From the NCBI GenBank assembly GCA_021323675.1, contig JAJPKP010000027.1:62001-126000 (forward strand): a stretch of 64,000 bases of DNA. Reading direction: 5' to 3'. Below the pieces are notes generated by a model. It saw only the letters and a program-made list of their open reading frames with translations. It did no database searches and was not told where the DNA came from. The position numbers were made by a program, and so were the translations under genes. This DNA is from Pseudomonadota bacterium (lineage in GTDB: Bacteria > Desulfobacterota > Binatia > Binatales > Binataceae). Below, one piece after another: positions 29,061 through 37,179 of the stretch (position 1 is its first letter; every line of letters starts with the position of its first letter).

Positions 29061-29417
29061 TCACTCGAAATAGGTGGGGAACCGCCGGCCCGAAGGGGTC
29101 TCTTCCAGGCCGATTCGAATCGATACCGTCAACTCGCGGCCGTCGCGATGCAGCATCGTCACCTCCATCGCGCGGTTGAGCAGGGCGCCGCTGGTGGCGC
29201 CGCTCATGAACCGCTTGAGGCCAGCTTCATGCGAGGCCCGATGGCGCTGCGGGATCAACAGCTCAGAGAGCTTTCTGCCAACCGCTTCGTCACGCCTCCA
29301 TTCGAAGCGTTGCGCGGCCTGCGCACTCCACTCGACGATCATCCCGTCGCCATCCATCACGAAAGCGGGAGTTGCGGCGTTGTCAATGGCTTTGGAGCCG
29401 GAATCTTGAGTGCTCAT
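29061..29417 (-). CDS. Single PAS-domain protein
   Basis: About 119 residues, almost all one PAS domain: AIDNAATPAFVMDGDGMIVEWSAQAAQRFEWRRDEAVGRKLSELLIPQRHRASHEAGLKRFMSG, then EVTMLHRDGRELTVSIRIG. No output domain follows. Free-standing PAS proteins act as small sensors or anti-sigma partners. The start is uncertain: the track begins at 29477, but ATG 29417 is nearer the domain; neither has a good ribosome site. It borders the phage region, with about 260 nt between it and the first phage gene on the other strand. Confidence 0.72.
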   Translation of the reverse strand: MSTQDSGSKAIDNAATPAFVMDGDGMIVEWSAQAAQRFEWRRDEAVGRKLSELLIPQRHRASHEAGLKRFMSGATSGALLNRAMEVTMLHRDGRELTVSIRIGLEETPSGRRFPTYFE

Positions 29418-29678
29418 CGCTGTAACCAGTCTATCAACCGCCCTGGAGACTATCATCCTAAAGGGCGAAGGCCGCAATCGCTACGCTCGGGGCGCGATTT
29501 CGGGCTCGGCCGCCGAGCTTGCGCGCGGGCCTCGAAAAGACGCGCCTGCCTGTGGAAGGCAAGCGAAAGTCCTGTGCAAGCGGCTCTTCGCTGTTGTCTG
29601 CCAGTCATATCAGAACCGACCTTCCGCTATCGTATTGCGCGGCGGCGCGGACCGGTGCCGCCGGTTGCGAGGCGAAGT

Positions 29679-30083
29679 ATGAGGAACCTTCCCGAACTCA
29701 GGTTATGGCTGCAGGTCATGCGCCAGGGGCTCGCCGATCTGGCGGATGCGCTCAACGGAGAGGTCAGCGAGATGGACGCCGGCGAAATAGACCTCAAGGA
29801 ACTGAGGCAATGGATCTTCGAGGACCGCGGTCTCGGTTCCTTCGAGTGGCTTTGCGATGCGCTCGATGTGGACGCGGGCAGGGCGCGCGGCGTGATTCGC
29901 GTGTACTGGTCGAGGTGCATGGAAGGGGAACGGCTGCGGCTCGACCTCAGGCGCATCCAGGCGACCAATGGCAGGATGCGCGTGATGTTGGCGGCGCAGT
30001 CCGATCGGATGCGGCGCGATCGCAAAATGCCGCCCTCCACCGATTTTGCGGCGATCGAAGAGACTGTGCTGGCGGCCGGATGA
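29679..30083 (+). CDS. Hypothetical protein upstream of the terminase genes
   Basis: 134 residues from ATG 29679 (GAGGCGAAG upstream). The sequence is helical and charged: MRNLPELRLWLQVMRQGLADLADALNGE, DLKELRQWIFEDRGLGSFEWLCDALDVD and DRMRRDRKMPPSTDF. I do not recognise a domain; the middle may be a DNA-binding three-helix unit, as IFEDRGLGSFEWLCDALDV resembles such folds. It overlaps the next gene by 4 nt (ATGA) and is the first plus-strand gene of the phage block, so a packaging or late-regulation role is possible. Confidence 0.65.
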   Translation: MRNLPELRLWLQVMRQGLADLADALNGEVSEMDAGEIDLKELRQWIFEDRGLGSFEWLCDALDVDAGRARGVIRVYWSRCMEGERLRLDLRRIQATNGRMRVMLAAQSDRMRRDRKMPPSTDFAAIEETVLAAG

Positions 30084-30511
30084 AGCGTTCGCGTCGGAGC
30101 GGAAAGTCTCGGCTCAATCGCAGGAAGCGTGAAGATCGCGCGATGCGTTTGCGCGTTCACGAAGGAATAAACTTTCAAAAGATCGCCGAGCTGGTCGGCT
30201 TCAAAGATGCGGCCGCGGCGCAGCGCGCCGTCGAGCGCGCTATCCGCCGTTTGCCTCTCTATCCCCCGGACCAGTTTCAGCGCATGACCACCGAACGGCT
30301 CGAGCATCTCTACTATCTCATTCATCGCAAAGCCGAAGAGGACGATGCCACCGCGATCAAGGTTGCGGCCGGAATAGCGGCCCAGCAGGCAAAGCTGAAC
30401 GGAGTTGACGGCAAAAAGAACGGCGGCGAGGAAGAGACCACGCGAATTCCGATTACCGCGGCGCGTGAAGTTCTCGATCGATTCAACAAAGTTGCGCCGA
30501 AGGACAAATAA
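30080..30511 (+). CDS. Probable terminase small subunit
   Basis: 143 residues starting at an ATG that overlaps the previous stop. A very basic N-terminus (MKRSRRSGKSRLNRRKREDRAM) is followed by a helix-turn-helix-like segment INFQKIAELVGFKDAAAAQRAVERAIRRLP and helices ending in a lysine-rich linker. TerS proteins bind the phage packaging site through such an HTH and oligomerise. It sits directly upstream of the large subunit, which is the main reason for this call; no specific TerS family is claimed. Confidence 0.65.
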   Translation: MKRSRRSGKSRLNRRKREDRAMRLRVHEGINFQKIAELVGFKDAAAAQRAVERAIRRLPLYPPDQFQRMTTERLEHLYYLIHRKAEEDDATAIKVAAGIAAQQAKLNGVDGKKNGGEEETTRIPITAAREVLDRFNKVAPKDK

Positions 30512-30560
30512 GCCCCATCCCGGCCGCGCTCCGGATCTTCACCGGACCCACGATGAAACG

Positions 30561-31961
30561 ATGGCGCGAATCATGGCCGATCCCGCGCTGTTCGCGGAAT
30601 GCGTGCTGGGCTGCGATCTGTGGTGGATGCAGCGGCAAATCATGCGTTCGGTGGCGGCTACTCCACGCACCGCCGTCAAGGCGTGCCACGCCAGCGGCAA
30701 GACGATGATGGCGGCGCTGGCGGTGCTTTGGTGGATTGCGCGCTACAAGGACGCAATCGCGATCACGACCGCGCCCACCTGGGAACAGGTCCGCGACCTG
30801 CTGTGGGGAGAAATTCACAAGGCGCTGCCCAGAAGCAGGTTTATCTTTCCGCCGGCCAATCAAACGGAATTGCGGCTGGGTGCGGGCAATTATGCGATCG
30901 GGCTTTCGACCAATCGCGGTGTCCGCTTCCAGGGTTTTCACGCGGAGCATCTGCTGATCGTGATGGATGAAGCGCCGGGGGTTGAAGGCGATATATGGGA
31001 AGCGATCGAAGGAGCGCGCGCCGGCGGGCAGGTGCGGTTGCTCGCGCTCGGCAATCCCACGATCGCAAGCGGCCCGTTTCACGACGCGTTCACGACCAAT
31101 CGCGACGGATGGAACACGTTTACGATTGACGCGTTCGACACTCCAAACCTTGCCGGCATGTCCCTCGACGATATTCGCGCGATGCGCCGCGGGCTGCCGG
31201 AGGAGTCTCCGGAGTTCGCAGTGCGGCCGCGTCCGTACCTGGTGACGCGGCGATGGGTTTACGAGAAGTTCTGGGAGTGGGGTGAGAGGTCTCCTCTATG
31301 GCAGGCGCGCGTGCGCGGGCGGTTTCCGGAGCAGGCGGAAGACGCTCTCATTTCGCTGGCATGGCTCGAAGCCGCGCGGCAGCCCGCCGATGGGAACCAC
31401 GAGACGCGGCTGTACGGGGGAGTGGATGTCGCCGGGCCCGGCGAGGACGAAACCTGCGCGGTGATCCGCGATGAATCCGGCGCGATAGTCGCGTTGAAAG
31501 CCTGGCAGACCGCGGATCCGCGCGGCGACGTGGCCGCATTTCTGGCCGAGTTTCGCGCCCGCCTTCAGGTTGTGAATGTGGACAGCGTCGGGATTGGCTA
31601 CAATTTCGGACTTCATCTGCGCGATCAAGGACTTCCCATCGAGTTCGTCAACGTCGGAGAAACGAGCCGCGACAGCGCGAAGTTCGCGAACGCCAAGGCG
31701 GAATTCTTCTGGGGGCTCAGGATGCGATTCGAAGCGGGTGATATCCGCGGACTCGCCGACGAGATCGCAATCAGCCAACTCGCCGGCATACGCTACCGGC
31801 ACAATCCGCGCGGGCAGATTCAAATCGAATCGAAGGAAGAGGCGCGCAAACGCGGAGTGAAATCTCCCGATCGCGCGGAAGCGGTGATGCTCGCGTTTGC
31901 GGACCGAACGCCCGGAATCATCGAATACTATCGGACGATGGTGGAAGCGGGCGGCGAATGA
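30561..31961 (+). CDS. terL: Terminase large subunit
   Basis: Packaging motor ATPase and nuclease, 466 residues from ATG 30561. Walker A-like AVKACHASGKTMMAALAVLWW, Walker B LLIVMDEAPGV, coupling motif LLALGNPTIASG. The RNase-H-like nuclease part shows YGGVDVAGPGEDE, VVNVDSVGIGYNFG and SPDRAEAVMLAFAD, whose acidic residues should bind metal. The track start (TTG 30405) would overlap terS by 107 nt; I consider the ATG more likely though its ribosome site is weak. Headful or cos packaging cannot be told from this. Confidence 0.92.
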   Translation: MARIMADPALFAECVLGCDLWWMQRQIMRSVAATPRTAVKACHASGKTMMAALAVLWWIARYKDAIAITTAPTWEQVRDLLWGEIHKALPRSRFIFPPANQTELRLGAGNYAIGLSTNRGVRFQGFHAEHLLIVMDEAPGVEGDIWEAIEGARAGGQVRLLALGNPTIASGPFHDAFTTNRDGWNTFTIDAFDTPNLAGMSLDDIRAMRRGLPEESPEFAVRPRPYLVTRRWVYEKFWEWGERSPLWQARVRGRFPEQAEDALISLAWLEAARQPADGNHETRLYGGVDVAGPGEDETCAVIRDESGAIVALKAWQTADPRGDVAAFLAEFRARLQVVNVDSVGIGYNFGLHLRDQGLPIEFVNVGETSRDSAKFANAKAEFFWGLRMRFEAGDIRGLADEIAISQLAGIRYRHNPRGQIQIESKEEARKRGVKSPDRAEAVMLAFADRTPGIIEYYRTMVEAGGE

Positions 31962-32193
31962 AACGCCGCGCGACAAAGCGGGGGACTTCCGCGAGTGCGT
32001 GACGCGCCGGGTCGAGTGGTCCGGTCCTCCCTTGGCCGGCCGCCGCCGGAGCGGCTCCTTTGACGCTTCCTGCCTGCGCTGTGCGATCAACCTCAGCTAC
32101 AAAAGTCCACACATCGCTCAAATATCGACAATTCGCTCACGACACGCTTAATCGCCCGTTCGTCTCCCAAGCCTTCAGTCCGAAAAAAATTAG

Positions 32194-32222
32194 TTGCCGG
32201 CAAAAATTCCGCTCAATAAACA
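32194..32222 (+). promoter_or_regulatory. Possible sigma-70-type promoter for the DUF5666 gene
   Basis: TTGCCG and TAAACA are separated by 17 nt, in an unusually A/T-rich stretch about 55 nt before the gene start. The match to consensus is modest. The surrounding 31962-32275 gap (314 nt) shows no other feature: no ORF with a good start, no tRNA and no strong hairpin. Confidence 0.25.
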
Positions 32223-32278
32223 GGAGCCACGAACCTAACGCGAGGGGCAGATTTCGAGCCGGGGGAACAAAGGAAATG

Positions 32279-33478
32279 ATGAAAAGAATGTGGGAGGGAT
32301 GCGCCATCGTTTGCGAACGCCGAGCGATCAGACGACGGGCGATTGCCGTGGTAACGGCGGCCATATTGGCGGTTTGCGCGACGCCGATGGTGGCGGGAGC
32401 TCGGCAAAGCCGCGCAAAGAAGCCCGCCTCGACGATCGAAGGATCGGTCGCCGGAGCGCCCAATGTCAGAGTGACCGTAGTCGGCGCGCGAACTTCAACT
32501 CGGACCGACGCATCCGGGTTCTTTTCGATGACAGGGAAGCGACTGTCGGGGAACCACGTAATCAGATTCAGGGAGGGCCATAAAACCTTCACGACCACGG
32601 TGACGGTGCCGGCGGGAAGCCAGGTGTCACTTCAGGGAGTCGCGTTAAGCAGCGGCGGAACCGCCGATCCCGAAGAAGAAGATATTGACGTCGACGGTAC
32701 TCTGACCGCGGTCGACTGCAACGCCACGCCGAACACGTTGACGATCACTCCGGGTAATGGCGGCACGGCGGTCGTGATGTCGTTCGATCCCACAGTCACG
32801 CAGATAACCGATGAATCCACGGACACCGTCATCACGAGTTGCGCCACGCTGGCCGGCGATTTCATCAACGCCCCGGCCAAAGCCGAAGGCGTCGAGACCG
32901 CCAGCGGCGGCATCAACGCGACCGAGGTTCAGTTGAACCCATCGCAAAACAATCCGCAGCCCGAGGAAGTCCATTTCAGCGGCATCGTTCAGTCGGAGAA
33001 TTGTCCGAGTTCGATCGTCGTGCAACGGAGCGACGGCACTAATGTCACCGTCAACATAGCCTCGTCCACCGAGATCAATATCGAAGACTCGGAGCAGCAA
33101 TCGCAGGGCACCTGCTCCAGCATCCCGGCCGGAGCGATCGTCAAGGTGGAGGGCACCTCTCAAGGCAGCAGTGTGAATGCCGCGAGCATCGAGGTGCGGC
33201 AGAACGAATTCGAGTCCGAAGGGACGATCAACAGCACGAATTGCGGCGCCAATCCTCCTTCGCTGTCCTTCACTCCCGACAGCGCCAGCAGCGCCGTCGT
33301 GGTAACGATCGGACCGACGACGATTATCGAAGTGGGCGACAACAAAGGCGCGACCTGTGCGGATGTTGCGAGCGGCGCCGCCAAGGTGGAAGGTGTCGCG
33401 CAGCCTGACGGCTCGGTTGCGGCGAGCAAAATCGAGCAGGAAGGGGAGGGCAGCGACGGGCACAGTTCCGGCCGCTGA
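32279..33478 (+). CDS. Secreted DUF5666-repeat protein inside the head module (moron-like cargo)
   Basis: Preceded by AAAGGAA and two adjacent ATGs (32276, 32279). The N-terminus carries a long basic signal peptide (RRAIRRRAIAVVTAAILAVCATPMVAGA). Next is a carboxypeptidase-regulatory-like beta domain (STIEGSVAGAPNVRVTVVGART). Three DUF5666-type beta modules follow, each opening with GTLTAVDC, GIVQSENC or GTINSTNC and closing with KVEGxxxxxGSVxAxxIE. Each module keeps a Cys pair. DUF5666 proteins are usually envelope or extracellular proteins of unknown role. Its place between terminase and portal, with its own terminator, marks it as an inserted gene rather than a virion assembly gene. Confidence 0.8.
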   Translation: MKRMWEGCAIVCERRAIRRRAIAVVTAAILAVCATPMVAGARQSRAKKPASTIEGSVAGAPNVRVTVVGARTSTRTDASGFFSMTGKRLSGNHVIRFREGHKTFTTTVTVPAGSQVSLQGVALSSGGTADPEEEDIDVDGTLTAVDCNATPNTLTITPGNGGTAVVMSFDPTVTQITDESTDTVITSCATLAGDFINAPAKAEGVETASGGINATEVQLNPSQNNPQPEEVHFSGIVQSENCPSSIVVQRSDGTNVTVNIASSTEINIEDSEQQSQGTCSSIPAGAIVKVEGTSQGSSVNAASIEVRQNEFESEGTINSTNCGANPPSLSFTPDSASSAVVVTIGPTTIIEVGDNKGATCADVASGAAKVEGVAQPDGSVAASKIEQEGEGSDGHSSGR

Positions 33479-33506
33479 AGCTCGGCCAATAAGATGCGAT
33501 CGAGAG

Positions 33507-33544
33507 CACGGGACGCCTGGCAAGGCGTCCCGTGTTCATATTCT
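33507..33544 (+). terminator. Intrinsic terminator after the DUF5666 gene
   Basis: A perfect 12-bp stem, CACGGGACGCCT / AGGCGTCCCGTG with loop GGCA, is followed by TTCATATTCT. It stands 29 nt after the DUF5666 stop and 51 nt before the portal start, so it would insulate the two. The T tract is poor, so efficiency is uncertain. Confidence 0.7.
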
Positions 33545-33594
33545 GGGGACGGAGATTTGCGAGCAAAAGCAGCCAGGCGTAGATACGCCGGCTG

Positions 33595-35076
33595 ATGCAG
33601 CCGCGAAAACGCCCCCGCCGTACCAGGAAATCAATCGACCGCGACAGCGCGCCGAAAATCCGGCTCGATCCGAAATCGATCCTGTCGCCCGCCGCGCTCG
33701 GGCGCACGATACGGCGCAGCGTTCGCACCGCCGTAAGGCAGGAGATCGCATCGCTGCGCGGCAAAGACTGGCTCTCGCCCCAGCAGCCGCTGCAAAGCTT
33801 CCGCCCCGAGGATCAATCCAGCGACTGGCGCACCTGGGATTATCCGCCCGGCTACAACGTGGCGATCACGCCGCGCAAGTATGAACCTTACACGTTCGGG
33901 CAGTTGCGATGGCTGGCGCGCAACCTCGACTTGTTGCGCGAGGTGATCGAGCGACGCAAGAACGAAGTCGCGAAATTGCCGTGGGACATCGTCGCGCGGC
34001 GCGGAACCTCGGCCGAAGAAGCGGAAATCGCGGCGGTCAGGGAAATGCTGCGGTACCCGGACGGCGAGACTCCCTTCGTGGCGTGGCAGAACGCGCTGCT
34101 CGAAGACATGCTTGTGATTGACGCGCCCACGGTCTATCCCTGGCCCGCGTTAAGCGGCCGGATCCTGCGGTTCGTCGTAATCGACGGCGCGACCATCAAC
34201 ATTCTGATCGACGAATACGGCCGCGTGCCCGACCCGCCCGATCCCGCCTATCAGCAGGTCATCCAGGGGATGCCGTATGAGTTCTTTGCGCGAGACGAGC
34301 TTGTCTATGCTCCCCGCAATGTCAGGCCAGGCAGCCCCTACGGCTTTTCGCCCGTCGAGCAACTGGTGACGTCGGTGGCGATCGCCCTCAAGCTCGAGAC
34401 CCGGCAGCTCTACTATTACAGCGAAGGCACCATCCCCGACGCTCTGATCGGAGTTCCGGAGTCGTGGAGCGGCAAGCAGCTTTCCGAATTTCAGACCTAT
34501 TGGGACAGCCTGATGCGCGGAAACCTGCAACTGCGATCGGGCGGGGTGCGTTTCGTGCCGGGCGGGATGAAGGAGGTCGCGTTCAAGGACTACAAGTTCG
34601 ACATCGAGCAATGGGAATGGCTGGCGCGGATGATTTGCGCCGCCTTTCACGTGAATCCGCAGCCGTATGTGCGGAGCAACAATCGCGCGACCGCTGAAAC
34701 CGCGCAGGCCGAGCAGATCGAGGAAGGACTCGAGCCCACGAAAATCTGGTGGAAGGCGCTGATGGATCTGCTGATCGAGCGCTACCTCGGCAAACCCGCC
34801 CTCGAATGGGCATGGAAGGACGTACGCGATACCGACGCGGTGCAACAGGCAAACGCCGACGCAAGCGACATCAAGGCCGGCATCAAAGCACCCAATGAAG
34901 TCCGCGCCGCGCGCGGGATGGATCCGTATCGCGGGTTTGGCGATGAACCCATAATCGTGACCGGCACGGGCCCGGTCCTGCTCCGATCGTTGTACGAAGA
35001 TGCGAGAAAACCGCGCGAAGACGGCAACGGTGGCAGCTCGATCGGCGAGTCCGGCAATAGCGGTGAATCAGAATAA
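33595..35076 (+). CDS. Phage portal protein
   Basis: A 493-residue HK97-type portal protein, the dodecameric ring through which DNA enters the head. Typical segments: YEPYTFGQLRWLARNLDLLREVIERRKNEVAKLPWDIV, FFARDELVYAPRNVRPGSPYGFSPVEQLVTSVAIALKLETRQLYYYSEGTIPD and EWEWLARMICAAFHVNPQ-type wording (here WEWLARMICAAFHVNPQPYV). The C-terminus is Gly/Ser/Glu-rich. It corresponds to g3 in the Rhodobacter GTA order. There is no strong ribosome site before ATG 33595. Confidence 0.92.
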   Translation: MQPRKRPRRTRKSIDRDSAPKIRLDPKSILSPAALGRTIRRSVRTAVRQEIASLRGKDWLSPQQPLQSFRPEDQSSDWRTWDYPPGYNVAITPRKYEPYTFGQLRWLARNLDLLREVIERRKNEVAKLPWDIVARRGTSAEEAEIAAVREMLRYPDGETPFVAWQNALLEDMLVIDAPTVYPWPALSGRILRFVVIDGATINILIDEYGRVPDPPDPAYQQVIQGMPYEFFARDELVYAPRNVRPGSPYGFSPVEQLVTSVAIALKLETRQLYYYSEGTIPDALIGVPESWSGKQLSEFQTYWDSLMRGNLQLRSGGVRFVPGGMKEVAFKDYKFDIEQWEWLARMICAAFHVNPQPYVRSNNRATAETAQAEQIEEGLEPTKIWWKALMDLLIERYLGKPALEWAWKDVRDTDAVQQANADASDIKAGIKAPNEVRAARGMDPYRGFGDEPIIVTGTGPVLLRSLYEDARKPREDGNGGSSIGESGNSGESE

Positions 35077-35154
35077 TCTGTGGATGCCGAGGCATCGGAT
35101 TTGACAGCAAAAGCCGACAGGACGATCTCTGGTTGCGCAGTGAGCAGCATCACC

Positions 35155-35292
35155 ATGCCGAAGTGGGTAATCGAAAAGATGGAAAGCTTCCTGCGCAGGA
35201 AGCCATGGGGTCGAATTGAAATCAAAGTCAGAGCCGGACAGGTTACCGACCTTGAGTTGACGGAAAACGTCAAGGAGTCGGTCGCGGGCTAG
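35155..35292 (+). CDS. DUF2292/YezD-like small protein
   Basis: 45 residues from ATG 35155 (the track extends to GTG 35080 in frame). The core, VIEKMESFLRRKPWGRIEIKVRAGQVTDLELTENVKE, matches the DUF2292 (YezD) pattern of a short helix followed by GxIxIxVxxGxVxxIExTE. The family is found in chromosomes, often near sulfur-assimilation genes, and has no proven function. A copy between portal and prohead protease is unexpected. It is followed by a terminator-like hairpin. Confidence 0.62.
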   Translation: MPKWVIEKMESFLRRKPWGRIEIKVRAGQVTDLELTENVKESVAG

Positions 35293-35329
35293 CGAGTAAA
35301 CCACAAGAAGCGGCGAGGAGGAGAACTCT

Positions 35330-35364
35330 AGCCTGATTGGGCGGATGCCCGGTCAGGCTTTTTT
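35330..35364 (+). terminator. Terminator-like hairpin directly before the protease gene
   Basis: AGCCTGA pairs with TCAGGCT, enclosing a second stem GGGC-GGAT-GCCC, and is followed by TTTTTTCGTTTT. The T tract ends at the ATG of the protease gene (35371). It looks like a good intrinsic terminator for the DUF2292 gene, yet it lies in the leader of the next assembly gene. A GAGGAGGAG ribosome-site-like string lies just before the hairpin, none after it. Confidence 0.75.
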
Positions 35365-35370
35365 CGTTTT

Positions 35371-37122
35371 ATGGACATCTCAAGAACACGATTGGCAGGC
35401 GCCAATTCGCGCATCCAGCTCTTTTGTCCGATCGCGAAAATCGAAAAGCAGCCGGACGGGACCGTCTGGGCGATGGGATGGGGATCGGTAGCCGACTATC
35501 GCGACGACCAGAACGAGATCGTCGATCCGGCGGCGATGCGCGAGGCGGTCGCCGAATGGGCGCCCTGGGGAAATATCCGGCTTCAGCACGATGCCTCCAG
35601 GCCCATCGGTGTGTGTCCGGAAGGCAACTGGGAAATCAAGCCGCATCCGGACACCGGGACCGATGCGCTCTGGCTCAACGCGCATATCGTAGAGCCGACC
35701 GCGATCCGGATGCTGGAAGAGGGCGTGCTCAAAGGGTTCTCGATCGGAGGAGTATGCCTTGAGCGCACGCCGGAAACCGTCGTTGGCGATGACGGCGAAA
35801 AGGCGCGCGCCTATCGTCTCAAGCGCTTCAAACTTTCCGAAATCAGCCTGGTGGACAAACCCGCGTGCGATCTCGCGACGGTCGAGCGAATCGAGCTGGC
35901 CAAGCGCGCGGTGGAAGAGGAAATCGCGATGGACAGTTCAAACGAATCGGCGTGCGAGCCGGTAGAGCTTGCCGCCGATGAAGTCGGGATAATGCGGCGC
36001 TTCTTCTCGCGACTCTTCGGTAAGAACGCCGAACCCATCCAGTCTCCGGTGCAAAGGTGCACCGACCACGAGGGGCGGCTGGCGGCCGATGGAAAGGGAG
36101 GAGGCAGCAGGCCTGCCATCAACGGCGCAAGGGCCGCCGGACCGCCCCTCGCCAAATCGCTCGGCGCAGTCGCGTTCATCGCGCAAAAGCTCGAAGCCTG
36201 GGACGACGACATCGAGGCGATGAACGCGGTCGCGGCGGCACTGAACCATGAAGCGATTCAGGAGAAGGACGAAAGCGGCGCCCCGTCGCGGATGCTCGAG
36301 GTGGTCGATGAATTCAGGCGAGTACGGGATCGCCTGGGTCAACTGATGGTTGAAATTGCGCAAGAAGAAGCCGGCGAAATTGCCGAAGGCACGGAGGAGG
36401 AAAACGACATCATCATGAACGCGGCCAGGGTACTCAAGGCGATAAACGAGGCGGCGCAGGAGAACGACGTACGCAAATCCGGCCGCGAAATCAGCGCGGC
36501 CAATGCGGCGCATCTTGCGAAATGCGGAGCGCATCTCGAAAAAGCCGCCCATCACCACGAACGGCTCGGCTCGCATCTGCAAGCCCTGCGCAAATGCTGC
36601 AAGGCTTCGGGCGCGGGAATCGACGAAGCGGAGGAGCATCTGGACCGCGCCCAGGAGCATCACGATGCGATCGGAGAGCATCACGAGCTCGCGCGGCTCC
36701 ATCTCTCCAAGGTCGGCGCCGCAAATGAACCCGAGGATGAACCCGAAGGCGAAATCGAGGACCTGACGCTCGACGAGATGATCGCCTCGGCGCTGGATTC
36801 CGGAGGTCTGCGCAAGCATGGGGGAGCGCGCCGGATTGTGGCCGAGATGATCGCGCTTATCCGCAAGAATGCCGAGCTCGAGGCGCGCCTGGCCGCCCTC
36901 GACAACACGCCTGCCCGGCCCAAGGCGCGCCTGTTCGCGGTTCACAAGGGCGATGAAGCGCGCGCGCTGGTCGAGCAGGCGGGCGAACGGGCATCCGCGG
37001 CGGCCGAGAGTTTCGACCCGGGCGACCGCGATGCGTTCCGGAAGGTCTATCGCAACACCTTCGCCAATCCGCGTTCGATTCGCGACCCGATGTTCAAAGG
37101 GAGCGCGGGCGGCGCTCTGTAA
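35371..37122 (+). CDS. Prohead protease (XkdF-like) fused to a scaffold-like coiled-coil region
   Basis: 583 residues. The first ~190 form a serine protease domain of the XkdF/prohead type: GWGSVADYRDDQNEIVDPAAMREAVAEW, the His in IRLQHDASRPIG, the Ser in VLKGFSIGGVCLE and the SEISLVDKPACDLATVERIEL end. Residues ~250-500 are helical and highly charged, with a His-rich part (HLEKAAHHHERLGSHLQALRKCC, AQEHHDAIGEHHELARLHL). The C-terminus has a leucine-zipper-like IRKNAELEARLAALDN. Such fusions supply scaffold and protease together for HK97-type heads; cleavage would free the coat. Equivalent to g4 of GTA order, but much longer. Confidence 0.82.
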   Translation: MDISRTRLAGANSRIQLFCPIAKIEKQPDGTVWAMGWGSVADYRDDQNEIVDPAAMREAVAEWAPWGNIRLQHDASRPIGVCPEGNWEIKPHPDTGTDALWLNAHIVEPTAIRMLEEGVLKGFSIGGVCLERTPETVVGDDGEKARAYRLKRFKLSEISLVDKPACDLATVERIELAKRAVEEEIAMDSSNESACEPVELAADEVGIMRRFFSRLFGKNAEPIQSPVQRCTDHEGRLAADGKGGGSRPAINGARAAGPPLAKSLGAVAFIAQKLEAWDDDIEAMNAVAAALNHEAIQEKDESGAPSRMLEVVDEFRRVRDRLGQLMVEIAQEEAGEIAEGTEEENDIIMNAARVLKAINEAAQENDVRKSGREISAANAAHLAKCGAHLEKAAHHHERLGSHLQALRKCCKASGAGIDEAEEHLDRAQEHHDAIGEHHELARLHLSKVGAANEPEDEPEGEIEDLTLDEMIASALDSGGLRKHGGARRIVAEMIALIRKNAELEARLAALDNTPARPKARLFAVHKGDEARALVEQAGERASAAAESFDPGDRDAFRKVYRNTFANPRSIRDPMFKGSAGGAL

Positions 37123-37179
37123 GCGAGGGTCGCGAAAACTATCAACTCGGTTCGCAAGGCAAAGGCAGGGAAAAGCAAA

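Noticed and set aside
29418-29678. Possible left attachment site or tRNA at the phage edge
   Set aside because: No cloverleaf was found, and no repeat shared with the sequence around 61.5 kb was seen by eye.
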